From NCBI GenBank assembly GCA_014529385.2, contig CM043966.1, forward strand, positions 107,165,587 to 107,229,586: a stretch of 64,000 nt of DNA. Direction: 5' to 3'. The DNA comes from Adiantum capillus-veneris. Lineage: Eukaryota > Streptophyta > Polypodiopsida > Polypodiales > Pteridaceae. Within the stretch, counting starts at the first letter, position 1. Every line of letters begins with the position of its first letter. Both the position numbers and the translations under genes were made by a program. This document shows positions 48,761 to 59,157 of the stretch, piece after piece. Below the pieces are notes generated by a model. That model had not been told where the DNA came from, did not search any database, and saw only the letters and a list, made by a program, of their open reading frames with translations.

Positions 48761-49059
48761 TATCTATACTTGTCTTTACAAAGATTGAGAAAAAGGAGTT
48801 TGCTCATCCTTTTCGTGCATTGACTTGAGGTCATCACTTCAACCACAATGCCAATTTTTCAACTACTATACCATGATGCCAAGTCGTATGTGTATGCATG
48901 CATGAGCTCCATGCAAACTTCTTGTTATGGAATTGATATCTTATTATTTATTGCAGCTGTGACAGGTGGAAAAGGCTTGACTGAGCTAAGCTATTGCAAA
49001 AGGATATCATATTTTATGTACATTTTATTATTCAAGTGCTCTTTATGAGCTTTGGCCAT
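48761..49059. other. Non-coding stretch
   Basis: No feature recognised. Confidence 0.4.
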
Positions 49060-49411
49060 TTATGACCGGCCGGCCAGTTTGTACTCACTTTGACCATTCA
49101 AAAATCTATAAATTAAATACGTGCAAGAGGGAAATGGTCACTCTTGCACGGGGGGAGATTGCACCCAGTGTTTGCGTTGTTCTTCTCTCCTTTTCCCTCT
49201 TCTCTCTCGCCGTGCCGGCGTAGCACTCCGCTCTAGGAGGTGCACCTGCACGCGCTCCCTTGCTCTCTCCCGCTCTCTATATCTCTCTATTTGTGTGGTG
49301 CTCGATTATGGATTTGTGCGAGTCGGCAGGTACGTAGATTTAGTCGTTTATGTCTTGATATGTGCTATTTTCGAGTATTTTGCAGGGCAGCCACGTTTTT
49401 CGTTTGTAGCA
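49060..49411 (+). mobile_element. Probable LTR fragment (3' end of a 5' LTR)
   Basis: The right edge is set by a tRNA-Met PBS two bases later; the sequence ends '...gtttgtagca'. A TATA-like 'ctataaatta' lies near 49,099. The left edge is unknown and is only placed approximately. No coding sequence follows, so the element is truncated or non-autonomous. Confidence 0.45.
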
Positions 49412-49412
49412 G

Positions 49413-49424
49413 TGGTATCAGAGC
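49413..49424 (+). promoter_or_regulatory. PBS, initiator tRNA-Met type
   Basis: TGGTATCAGAGC on the plus strand, followed by C, is the standard plant PBS. It also has the same first 12 bases as the PBS of the element at 29.6-35.3 kb. Confidence 0.75.
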
Positions 49425-50611
49425 CTTGGATATGCTCCAATCAACCTCACACCGAGAAGTTTACATACACAAAGATAAGTGTATTCTATGCATCATTATC
49501 ATTTACAATTAGCTTGACTAATTATGATTAATTCGCAAGTAACCATATTAAAACACTCTCAATTATGATTATGATAGTGGTAATCACGAACGTTGTGACT
49601 AACATGAAGACGAGAAGCCTTGTTGGGCATGGCGACAAGGAGACATGTGACATGACGAGTAGACACGCAATCCGCAGGATACTACGCATGCAAATCTAAG
49701 TAAAGATTTGAAGTTTAATTACATAGCAAGTTTATGAGATCTGTTAACCCCAATCGGATGTTATGGAATAGGGTCATCAAGTTTTATCCATCTTAATATA
49801 TAAATTGAGAGTTATAATCATACTTCCAGTAAGCACGCTGTGCACAGAGGAAAATCTTTCCATGCTCTTACTATATATGGAATTGATTATGGAAATTAAA
49901 TGAAGATGCTCAATAAATTATGGGGGGATCCTAATTAACACAAAGCCTCAAATGAAAATGAGTATTGGGGGTGATGCCGATGTTGAAGGACAGCAGTTGT
50001 GTCGCACAAGCGATTATCGGACTGGTGAAGATGCGAGTAGTTACACAGGTGGTAAGACGACAAGAGGGGGCATAGTGGAGCTGGTTCATAAAAAGAGAAC
50101 GGAAATGTGTTAAAGTTGAGGATAGCAGCAGCAGTGGCAGCGGCAGCGGCAACAGCAGCAATAGCAACGTTAGGAGAACACGGGCCATCTGACGGTAGTT
50201 TATTTTTTTTGGGAACACCAATAGCCAGCACAGTTAAAAAAAAAAACTGCTCAAAAGTGCACCGGTGGCCGCACTTAACTTTCCTTGAATCATCACCAAC
50301 CAAGCTATTTTGGCCAAGCCGTCTGGCGGCCTCCTTGAGCTGGCTCACATGCGCCATCACTAAAGCTAAGAGGAGCTATCAAAGTTTTTCTTTCCCGATC
50401 TCGTCACTCCTCACAACTACCTGCATGCTTGCATGCCGTGATCACCTCCCAGCCTTCTACCTAGTGCCACGTAGGGTGATGAATTTTTTGAGGTTGACAG
50501 GCACTTGCAGATGATGAGTGATATTATATAATCATGCAATATAGACGCTAGTAGAAGTTGCAGTCTCCGCCTTCTACTGCACTAGCCCACCTTTCCGTGT
50601 CATGCAAGCAG

Positions 50612-50685
<74 letters not shown>

Positions 50686-51650
50686 GAGTTCGATCACTTT
50701 CTAACAACCCTTTCTCTCAAACACCAGTGGTGCTGATCTTTTTGAAGCTACCCGCGTCGACCCCCAACCCTTCAAATGTCAACCACTGAAAACCAACCCC
50801 CAGCAGCTCATGCAACTTCACAGAACTTGTCCCTCTTGGTGTGCAGCTCTCGGCCTTCCCTTTTTCCCTCCTTCTGCAAGTCTGGCTCTCCCTTTGGCCT
50901 CCACCGTATCCCTCTTCTATAACGCTCTCTCTTTGTCTCTCTCTACTCAAGTTTGTACAGCGGCTACCACTCTTGTCTCTTTCTCTCTCTCCCCCTCGTC
51001 TACTACCTCTGCCGCCCCCACAACTATGGCGCCCTTCCCCCCCCCCCCCCCCCCCCCCCCCCCAAGCCGACTATATACTGAAGCGGACTTTGACAACGCT
51101 GTGTATCATTCAAGTTGCCAGTTCTGCTGTCTTCGACAAGGTCCCTCCACTTATCCTTTAGGACGAGCATCACATGTAGCATTCCATTGGCAAACACATC
51201 ACCCACCATGATAACCTCATGCCGCTGGAGAAGCCCACATAGGAGCTGGCAATCGGTGTTTTTCCCCAGATCTGTACACCCCCACACCACCACCTCAAGG
51301 GGACTTGTGTACCTGCACGAATGTACTTCTGGATCTCTACACCATTAAGGCAACTCATTATAATCGACTGCTCACACAGTCTGCCAGCAGTCCATATTCT
51401 GGGATTGACAAATTAGAAGAGAGCTTCTTCAGCGACGACTGATCTCTCTCGCTCAATACTACTACCTACAGAGGCAGAGTCTGTCGAAGCACTTCAATGG
51501 CTGATAATGACCGCCCTGCCCCCGGACGACTACTTGCCCTGGCAGGCATTGAAAAAACTCCTCCGTGGCTGATGCCATACTTTCTGCAACAACGCCAGCT
51601 ACAAAGGATCCTCGGGCATGGACGACAACGTTGATGATTAGTTTTTACTT
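49425..51650. other. Non-coding stretch with simple repeats
   Basis: No coding similarity is seen downstream of the PBS. It holds a GCA/GGC trinucleotide cluster at about 50,123-50,165, (CT)n at 50,614-50,680 and a C27 run at 51,037-51,063. Open frames over the C run are Pro-rich artefacts. Confidence 0.55.
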
Positions 51651-51773
51651 CCTTTTATTTTGTACCTAAGGATTGTATTAAATCATAAGTATGGGAAGAG
51701 TTTGATCCCATACCCCCTTAAAAAAGAAAAAAAACGAATAATCTATCATTTCATTTCATTTCTCCCTCTCCGT

Positions 51774-51783
<10 letters not shown>

Positions 51784-51830
<47 letters not shown>
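51784..51830. repeat. (TC)n microsatellite
   Basis: About 47 bp of TC, preceded by degenerate 'tccctc' repeats. Confidence 0.95.
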
Positions 51831-51832
<2 letters not shown>

Positions 51833-51839
51833 CAACTTA

Positions 51840-52611
51840 CTGCTTTCAGATTACTCTCTTCCAATCAGCCTATCGCCTGGTTGCATCCATGAGAGCCTCT
51901 CTTGCAAGCGACACATACAATAATGTGAGACATGCATCAATAGTGTTGTCTACCATGCATGAGGCCTTGCAAGGACGTCACCTGCTTCAAACTCTAGGCT
52001 TGTTTTTCTTTTGGCAGATGACACCGACTGTGCGCTCCTTGCCGCACTGTCGAAGCAAGGGACTTGCTGATACACCGTGTGCGAGCCACAAATGGATCCA
52101 AGCACACAACAAGACTAATCTAGCAAGCTCAAAAGAGGGCAATGGTGTGTCACTCACCGCTCTATGCTCCTGCCATGGAGGATTCCTCGCCACGATGAAG
52201 AAGAAGCTGCAGTCGTGCCGCGCTCAACCGCTTCGCCGCGGTCGTGCCTTCGTAATGCTCGATCGCACACACACTCTCCCTCTCTCTCTCTCTCTCACAC
52301 ACACACACGAGGAGGTGAAGAAGAAGAAGATGGAGATTGAGATGGAGCAAGAGCACTCTTCTATTGCACAAATGAGAGAATGAGTGAATTTTAGGTTTAG
52401 TTGGCTTTTATATGAGCTCACCCCATTCACACTTGGGCGCCCATGCTTAGCCAACTAATCCCTTGAATGTCCCAGTTAGAGTGCGCCTCTCATCGGCGAT
52501 CACTCTTACCCTTTTCCTATTGGTCCGACAAACCCGGTACCTGACTCTACCAAATACATAATACACGTCCGTCGTAGGTGATGTGGTGTCCGTGAGCCGT
52601 GAGGGTTAACA
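51840..52611 (-). mobile_element. Probable 3' LTR fragment of another minus-strand element
   Basis: On the minus strand it starts TGTTAACCCTCACGG at 52,611, directly after a polypurine tract (AGGAAGGGGGG, 52,614-52,624). A TATA box (CATATAAAAGCC) lies at 52,405-52,416, about 200 bp inside. A (CT)n(CA)n array at about 52,278-52,310 lies in the transcribed part. The left edge is not determined and no second copy was found. Confidence 0.5.
52407..52414 (-). promoter_or_regulatory. LTR TATA box
   Basis: Minus strand ATATAAAA, about 200 bp inside the LTR start. Confidence 0.5.
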
Positions 52612-52613
52612 TG

Positions 52614-52624
52614 CCCCCCTTCCT
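52614..52624 (-). promoter_or_regulatory. Polypurine tract
   Basis: Minus strand AGGAAGGGGGG just before TGTTAACC. It closely resembles the tract at 54,634-54,644 and points to a related family. Confidence 0.6.
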
Positions 52625-53984
52625 GATGTAGATTCCATCCTCGGAAGCTATTGAGTTGAAGCTCGTTCATCGAGGTGGAAGAGCATTTGAGATGAATGTC
52701 CTTAGCCTTCTTTAGTCACTGCAAAATCAAACAACATTGGCACAGTAATTGCATTCTCATAAGTGATTAAAAAGCATATGCAGTTTTAGGTAGACAAATT
52801 GATCGGTAAAAGAATTTCAAACAATTTGTCAGCAATGAACATTAAATTGCAATGTAATCAAATGCATAAACAGATGTAAAGGTAAAAAATTAAACAAGTC
52901 TGGGGTCGCTAATTTGACGGTCGAAAGGCACTAGAGATCGAATATTAATACCATGGGTAAGCTTCTTAATTTTCTCTGGTCAATTAAGTTGTTTAATCGC
53001 GAGAGCCAAGTATTCATGTTCGAGGGCTGACTAGAGGCTATATCTAGAAGACCTTGTAGTTAAGCTACCATAAAAGGAATTTCTCATGAAATCATCGCCT
53101 GACCGATTACTTTTTCTTTGACCCCCCAAAGTCTTTTCACAGTGATTCAATTTTGATGTGTGTGCTTATTTTGTATGCCTTGGGTTTTTTGCTTTTCAAG
53201 TAAAAGCGCCCATACTGGGAACCTCTAGGGCTCTAGTACCATAGGCAATACATGTTAGTGAAGTACCAAATCAAGCTGAGATTTCTCTTCCAGCTTAAGA
53301 TTTTACAGTGTGGCACTTTGATTTTTTGTTTGTGCATTTTCAGCATTTTAATTTTGTAACTTTGGGGGGTCATATAACATTGATACACCTCCCCAGGCTC
53401 ATCACACTAGTAAACTCCCTTTATAATACTTAAGCTAAAGGTCAATACGGTCAAGCCCACTAGAAAGCCCTAGTACATTTCACACAATGCTGCCTAAATC
53501 GGATTAAGAACCTAAGTAACCATTAATTATTAGGAATGTATTCCCCATGGTATTAAGAGAAGATTTCTAACACCTAACTTGGTCAAACTAGTTTGTCGGA
53601 CTGCTTGATTTTTAAACCTAGACAAGTGATTATGACAAAAAATTACATTGAATTAAATGTTTGATACTAAGCAAATGCGGTGAATATTAGGCTACCAATC
53701 ACAATTAAAGTTGACAATCATAGATGCAAAAAAGATAAGGGGCAATGCTAATGGACAAGAAACACCTGTTTGTGTCGATGGTCGCGCTTGATTTGAAGCG
53801 TGAGTCGAGATAAAGATTCCATGAAGGTCCAAATCCTACCAATAGCAACACGCTCCTGTACACACTAGGAAACAAAAGGAATACCTCCAGGAGGCACATT
53901 AGTGGAAAAAGGTACCAACACTTATTGAACACAACAAAAAACATAAGGAACCCTAGCCTTATTATTTGCACTCCCCCTAGAGAG
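52625..53984. other. Non-coding stretch between two LTR starts
   Basis: No recognisable gene. Part of it may be LTR of the large element to the right, whose 3' LTR starts at 54,631 and has no known end. Confidence 0.45.
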
Positions 53985-54443
53985 TCAAGGGAATAGGATA
54001 TTGTAGAGGTTGGGGGGAAACCCTAAAGCTAAACCCCTATCTTCGTTGTCGAGATAAACAAAGTCATCATCCATGAGACCATATGTGCCATCCGTGTAGT
54101 CGTGTAAATTTTCTTCTTCATCATAGGTGCCCATGTTTACTAAGAAGGTCACTAGACGCCTATAGTCATCTTGGTCGAAAGGGTAGGCTTGTGCAATGGG
54201 AGAAACGCTCTCTACTAAGTATGGATCAGACGTGGTCAAGAGACGTATCAGCCATTCTAACTCCTCAAAATTCCTCTCATATGCTAGCGTACCTATCAAA
54301 TCCCATTCACATGCAAGCACTGGAAAGACCATGTGAAATATTTGTGCAAAGTAACGAGGGTACCTCTCACCCAAGGCAGGAGTGGATGACTCTAGCGTAC
54401 TAGCCATATCTGTACACGCAAATAGATGATGGTTAGAGTGCAA
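53985..54443 (-). CDS. Hypothetical 152-residue ORF inside a probable LTR
   Basis: Open frame with ATGs at 54,443 and 54,407; the second ('MASTLESSTPAL') is the likelier start. The product is acidic, with Trp, Tyr and Phe spread through it ('CEWDLIGTLAYERNFEELEW', 'YPFDQDDYRRLVTFL'), and ends 'GFPPNLYNILFP'. I recognise no family. It lies about 90-190 bp downstream of the start of the probable 3' LTR at 54,631 and just after its TATA box, so in the 5' LTR copy it would be the first open frame of the element transcript. It is intact while the rest of the element is decayed. It could be an LTR-encoded accessory protein or a chance open frame. Confidence 0.45.
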   Translation of the reverse strand: MHSNHHLFACTDMASTLESSTPALGERYPRYFAQIFHMVFPVLACEWDLIGTLAYERNFEELEWLIRLLTTSDPYLVESVSPIAQAYPFDQDDYRRLVTFLVNMGTYDEEENLHDYTDGTYGLMDDDFVYLDNEDRGLALGFPPNLYNILFP

Positions 54444-54542
54444 ATATTACAAGGGTTGTGTTCTTGTGCATAATTTGTTTTTAGATTTGTGTTATGGCTC
54501 TTGTTCTTTTACTTTTTTATCTTGTTTTTGTGAGTATAAGGC

Positions 54543-54552
54543 TTTATATATA
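54543..54552 (-). promoter_or_regulatory. LTR TATA box
   Basis: Minus strand 'gtatatataaagc', about 80 bp inside the LTR start, at the usual place for an LTR promoter. Confidence 0.55.
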
Positions 54553-54631
54553 CATTCCCTAAGATCGAAGATTAAGAGGTCAGGGAGAAAGGTTGAGAGG
54601 GAAGCAAGTGAATGATGGATGTCCACAAACA
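54553..54631 (-). mobile_element. Start of the 3' LTR of the large gypsy element
   Basis: The minus strand begins TGTTTGTGGACATCC directly after the polypurine tract. Only this upstream part can be placed, because the 5' LTR lies beyond the window and the 3' end of this LTR is unknown. Confidence 0.6.
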
Positions 54632-54650
54632 CTCCCCCCTTCCTTGGGTA
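54632..54650 (-). promoter_or_regulatory. Polypurine tract of the large gypsy element
   Basis: Minus strand CCAAGGAAGGGGGGAG, immediately before the LTR start. The upstream reading frame ends at 54,653, so coding sequence runs right up to it. Confidence 0.75.
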
Positions 54651-54652
54651 GA

Positions 54653-55860
54653 TCATACCGTTTGAAATGATGTCGTCACCCTTTGAAACCAATTGTTCCA
54701 GTTGGTAATAGGTGAGGATTTTTGCCAGTAGTTTTCTATTACCCTAGGTGCCTCGTCAAGTTGCAAGGGTGGTAAGGTACTCTCCCAGGATCGAACTTGA
54801 AGTGGTTCATCATGTGATTCTTGAACACTGGGAGGTGTGGATTCTTTTGTAGCTTCATGGAGGTCCGCTACTATAGATGGAGGCTGTGTAGAAGCTTTTA
54901 CCTCTATGGATGTATTACATGAGGAGCTAGAAGCTTCATGGAACTCCCCCCTTCCTGAGCTAGGTGGAATAAATTGGTTTTTCCTTGGAGCCCAAACTAG
55001 CTCTGGACTAGGTGTGTAGCATTCTGTGATCTTTCCCTTCCCACGGTCTGCCATTGGCTTTAGCGTTACACTGTTTGACTTATATGGGTTTGTTGTCGAT
55101 AGGGAAGGACACATTTTACGTTTAGGTACCCAAATTTGCTTATTTCCATCATAGTAGCCTCGGGCTTCTAATAGTTGTTTTGGAATCCATCGTGATTTGG
55201 TCTTGACTCTCCTAGGGCGCGCTCTTGGTTTTCCTGGGAAATTTTTTCTTGGAATGGATGGGAGGGTTGAGGTAGTTGGAAGTAAGGCCTTGGGGACCCA
55301 TTGATATGTACTCTTAGGTCGTGCAGGTTGAGTACTTGCAATATTACTGCTTGCTGCAACTACAAGTGTTGAAGTGCTAGATTCATGGGTAGCCGGCAAA
55401 GACGAGTTAACCACCTTGGCTTGTGAATGTTGGCTATCCTTCAACTTTGCTAGAGTTTGCAACATAGGTGACTTTGCTTGAATGATAGGGGTAAGAGTCG
55501 GTGGTCGCGTCGTGACACTACCAATATCCCAATCAATAGTGCATTTGGTTGCCAACATCCACATGCGTCCCAGGTTTACGTTGCCTTCCATAGCTCCTGC
55601 GGGCATGACTAGAAACCTCTGCACTATGCTTCCATTTTCATAGACAACAGGGGTCTGAAGGACTCCAAGAATAGCAGTTTTCTTTTTATTAATGCCCTTG
55701 ACTTGCATCGTACTCGGGGATAGGGTCGGTTTTCCTAATTGACACCAAACTCCATAGGATAACAAATTGTGTTTAGCTCCCGTATCTAATAAGGCATTGT
55801 ATAGTACTTTCCCATAGGGGCTATTTAGCTCAATTGGGTATCGTAGGGGTGACTCAGATT
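54653..55860 (-). pseudogene. Second retropepsin-like domain plus WxPK tail, downstream of integrase
   Basis: From 55,860 the minus strand reads 'LNSPYGKVLYNALLDTGAKH' then NLLSYG, the N-terminal half of a retropepsin with a canonical DTGA (55,775-55,786). A central beta region follows, then 'MEGNVNLGRMWML' with 'TIDWD', corresponding to the (I/L)LGRxWM end of the fold. The size, about 105 residues, fits a retroviral-type protease monomer. Next comes a Ser/Pro/Thr-rich tail with four Trp boxes (YQWVPKAL, SRWIPKQL, QIWVPKRK, LVWAPRKN), ending near the PPT. It is in frame with integrase and separated only by stops. Retropepsins normally lie between gag and RT, so a copy here is unexpected. Its function is unknown; it may be a second processing enzyme or an element-specific accessory. 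Substrate and activity cannot be read from the sequence. Confidence 0.75.
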
Positions 55861-56032
55861 CTCATGAGTCGTCATCTGTGTCCTCGAAAAATGCTTGCGT
55901 GATTCCCAGATTAGCCTCTCGTTGGCGTCTAAGACGTTGTTGTCGTTCTCGAGCCTCAACTCTTGCTTGGATTTTTTAAAGCTCTGCTTGTTCCTTGGCA
56001 GCCTTCTTTTGATGGATGGCTTGCAACTCTTC
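55861..56032 (-). pseudogene. Charged helical linker between integrase and second protease
   Basis: In the same frame as integrase, after a TAG, the minus strand encodes a Lys/Glu/Gln/Arg-rich stretch ('EELQAIHQKKAAKEQAEL', 'RVEARERQQRLRRQRE') of coiled-coil character, then 'FFEDTDDD'. TAA near 55,974 and TGA near 55,866 interrupt it. All three stops can arise from CAG, CAA and CGA by one C-to-T change. Confidence 0.7.
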
Positions 56033-57226
56033 CTAGCTTAGAGGATCATAATATCTTTTGAATTTACTCCCATTAAGGAATCCAATGGTTTCAACTCCAT
56101 CTAGAGTCTCCACACAAATGGTACCTTTCGGAGTAATTTCACACACTCGATATGGTCCCTTACCAGCGTATTTCAATTTCTTCTTTTCATTACGTACCCC
56201 GTACATAAGAACTTTATCACCAACCTTGATGTCTTTATCCTTTAAATGGCTATCAAACCACTTCTTTCTCCTATCCTTCTCCACTAGAGCATTTCGCATA
56301 GCTAATTGCCTTTCTTCATCTAGCCTTTCCAGGAGATATAATCGCTCCACTAAGGGGTTACCATCCCAACCTTCTTGAGAAGCTACTGGAAGACTAGGAA
56401 TGACAAACTCCCATGGCATAACTGCTTCTTGGCCATACACCATCTTAAACGGTGTGCAATTAATAGCAACTTTATACGCAGTACGATAAGCCCATAAAGC
56501 TGATGTAAGCTTTAGGTCCCAATCAGTGCGATGAGCCTCGACTGTCTTTGTCAAAATGGAGATGAGAGTTTTGTTGGTACTCTCAGCTTGGCCATTTGCT
56601 TGGGGATAATAGGGTGTAGACTTGTGGTGAGATATCATGAAGTTTGATGTGAGTTCTTTTATAACTTCATTTATAAAATGAGTTCCATTGTCACTCACAA
56701 GTTCAAAGGGGCATCCAAAACGTGTGATAATGTTCTCAAAGAGGAACTTAGCTGTTGTTTTTGCATCCGCCTTTCGTGTTGCTTTTGCTTCAGCCCATTT
56801 GGTTACATAGTCGGTAGCAACAATGATATATCGTGATTGCGTGCTACGTGCAGCCGGACTAATCGGTCCTACAAAGTCTAAGCCCCACTTTTCAAATGGT
56901 TGGGTTACCTTGATGGGATGTAGAGGCATCCTATCCCTTCTTTGTGGCTTGTTGAAGCGTTGGCATTCATCACATCCCTTTGCAAAAAGTGATGCATCCT
57001 TAAACAGAGTGGGCCACCAATAGCCTGATTGTAAGATCTTTCGGGCAGTCAACTTTCCTGAAAAGTGACCACCAGCTACGCCCATGTGTGCCTCTTGTAG
57101 AATATATAAATACTCATCCTCGCGGGCACAACGTCCAAGAACATCATCTTTTCCTCTCTTATAGAGAGTTCCAGCCAGTAAGCAATAGGGTTCGCATTCC
57201 TTGATTAATTTTTGAGCTATATCTTT
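56033..57226 (-). pseudogene. Ty3/gypsy integrase
   Basis: An HHCC zinc finger spans the start (His pair in 'EAHMGVAGGH', then 'CDECQR'). The catalytic core has 'WGLDFVGPI' (Asp), 'ELVSDNGTHF' (Asp) and 'YYPQANGQAESTNK' (Glu); the last two are 35 residues apart, as in active enzymes. 'LWAYRTAYKVAINCTPFKMV' and the C-terminal 'KYAGKGPYRVCEITPKGT' module follow; I see no chromodomain. The open frame runs 56,033-57,085, and the zinc-finger leader extends upstream in frame to a TGA at 57,227. Integrase would join element DNA to the nuclear genome. All key residues are kept, so this is the best preserved pol domain here. Confidence 0.9.
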
Positions 57227-58743
57227 TCACAGTTCTTTGGGTGGAAAACCATTAACTAAGAAGTTAACAATCTTTTCACTCCATTCAGGTATTGTCTCAA
57301 CAATGAACAAAGGAGTATCAGGCAATTCATCATCAACCCCCGTAGGAGCTTCGCCATTAGGGATATGAGATAAATGATCCGCCATGACACGTTTCCTCCC
57401 AGGCCTCACAACAACGGTGAAGTCAAACTCAAGAAGAATTAACAACCATCGTGTAATTCGACCTGTGGAACACGGCTTGTTTACCAAATATAGCAATGCT
57501 TGATGATCAACATAAAACACAAACTTGGTAGCAAGAAGGTAATAGCGAAATTTCTTTACGGCGTAAATCATAGCTAGACCTTCGCGCTCTGTAGTAGTGT
57601 AGTTCATCTCGGCATCATTTAATTGGCGACTTGCAAAGCTAATAGGGTAGTCCAATTTATGTTCTCCTGGTTGAGTTAGAACACACCCAATAGCAAAATT
57701 TGATGCATCAATATGCACATGAAAAGGTACATTCCAATCAGGTGTTCGCAGGATTGGAGCACTTGTTAGGGCCTTCTTTAATAACTCATAAGATTGATGA
57801 CATTCTTCCGTCCAGTGAAACTTGATAAGAAGCTTGTACAATGGACGCGCTATCTCGACAAAGTTTAAAATAAATCTTCGATAATAACCAACATGGCCCA
57901 TAAATCTTTGAACTCCTTTATAGTTCGTAGGTGGTGGCAAATCGGCAATGGCTTTAATCTTACTCTCATCTGTGGATATCCCGTTCTTGGACACTATATG
58001 CCCTAGAATGACTCCATGCTTAACCCAAAATTGGCATTTGAAAGGGTTCAATGACATGCGATAAAATCTGCACCTTTCAAATATTTTTCGTAGATATAAC
58101 AAATGCTTCTCCCAAGAAGAATAAACACAAAGGTCGTCTAGGAAAGCTTCACAAAACTCCCTTAGAAATTCTTTAAACGCAGTGTTTATTAATTGTTGGA
58201 ATGTAGCAGGGGCATTTGTTAAGCCAAAAGCCATAACACAAAATGCAAACACTCCAAACTCTGTGATAAAAGCAGTTTTAGCTTGGTCCTCTAATGCAAT
58301 TGGATTTGATTGTAACCAGAGTACCCATCTAAAAAGCTATAAGCCTCCTTGCCCGCAACTCTTTCAAGCACATGTTCTGAATATGGCAAGGGATAATGAT
58401 CTCTCCTAGTGGCTGCATTAACTTTCTTGAGGTCCACGCACACTCTTAGTTTCCCATTCTTTTTTGGCACAAGGACTATTGAAGAAACCCATTCTGAGTG
58501 CTCAATAGGGTATATGAATCCACATTGGATAAGTTTTTCAATCTCCTCTTGTACAATTTTGGCATACTTAGGATTCATTGGATAGGGTCGTTGCTGGACG
58601 GGTTTAGCAGTGTTGATCATGGGAATTGTATGTTGCACCACAGAAGGTGGAACGCCCTTCATGTCATGATATGTCCAAGCAAAGATATCCTTGTATTCCT
58701 TGAGGAGCTCCTTAAGTACAGCCTCTTCAGTTTCGGTAAGGTC
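57227..58743 (-). pseudogene. Ty3/gypsy reverse transcriptase and RNase H
   Basis: The RT begins in frame after a TAA at 58,744 with 'EYKDIFAWTYHDMKGV', then 'FIYPIEHSEWVSSIVLVPKK', 'LRVCVDLKKVNAATRRDHYP' and 'DGYSGYNQIQ'. A single-base deletion near 58,295 shifts the frame. It resumes with 'FCVMAFGLTNAPATFQ' (Ala for the usual Pro) and the catalytic 'AFLDDLCVYS'. Tether and RNase H follow: 'FHVHIDASNFAIGCVLTQ', 'YTTTEREGLAMIYAVKKFRY' and 'RKRVMADHLSHIPN'. All catalytic acids seem present. Without the shift and stops this would be a complete RT-RNase H. Confidence 0.9.
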
Positions 58744-59157
58744 TTAAGCAATAAAGACTGGTTTAGACTCCTCACCTGGTTCTGCTAATTCTATCTCTTT
58801 AACTACCGCTGGACCATCATAGACTCCACTGCTTCCATTGGTAGGTATTCGTTGGGCTTTGGCATACACAACCTTTCGCTCCACCGTGGTATAAGATTTA
58901 AAATGTTCAGGAGCCGTATGTAAGTCAGCAGGCTCTTGTCCTGACGGAGACCTTTCTTTTAGTTTTGCCTCCTTTTGTTGTTGTGCTAACTCTCGGTTTT
59001 GACGTCTTCTTATAGTTCGACTCAATTTCGGCTCTGTAACCTCCAATTGAGCGAGGTCAATGGGTCGCGGGCTGCACCACATGACACTCTGGAGATGTTC
59101 ACCCCAATTGTCTACTAGCTTTCGATGAGCATCACATGCCCCTAGATAGCTAAGCCA
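58744..59157 (-). pseudogene. Linker between protease 1 and RT
   Basis: Basic, Gln/Lys-rich sequence ('RRRQNRELAQQQKEAKLKE') in the same frame as the blocks on both sides, bounded by TAA at 59,158 and at 58,744. Gypsy Gag-Pol proteins often have such a spacer between PR and RT. No domain is recognised. Confidence 0.6.

Noticed and set aside
49121-49531. 136-codon open frame across the LTR end and PBS
   Set aside because: It spans non-coding LTR signals, is rich in Arg/Ser/Cys, and has no family similarity.
54653-55860. Second protease as the start of a tandem neighbouring element
   Set aside because: There is no LTR, PBS or gag between integrase and this domain, and its frame runs on to a PPT and LTR start.
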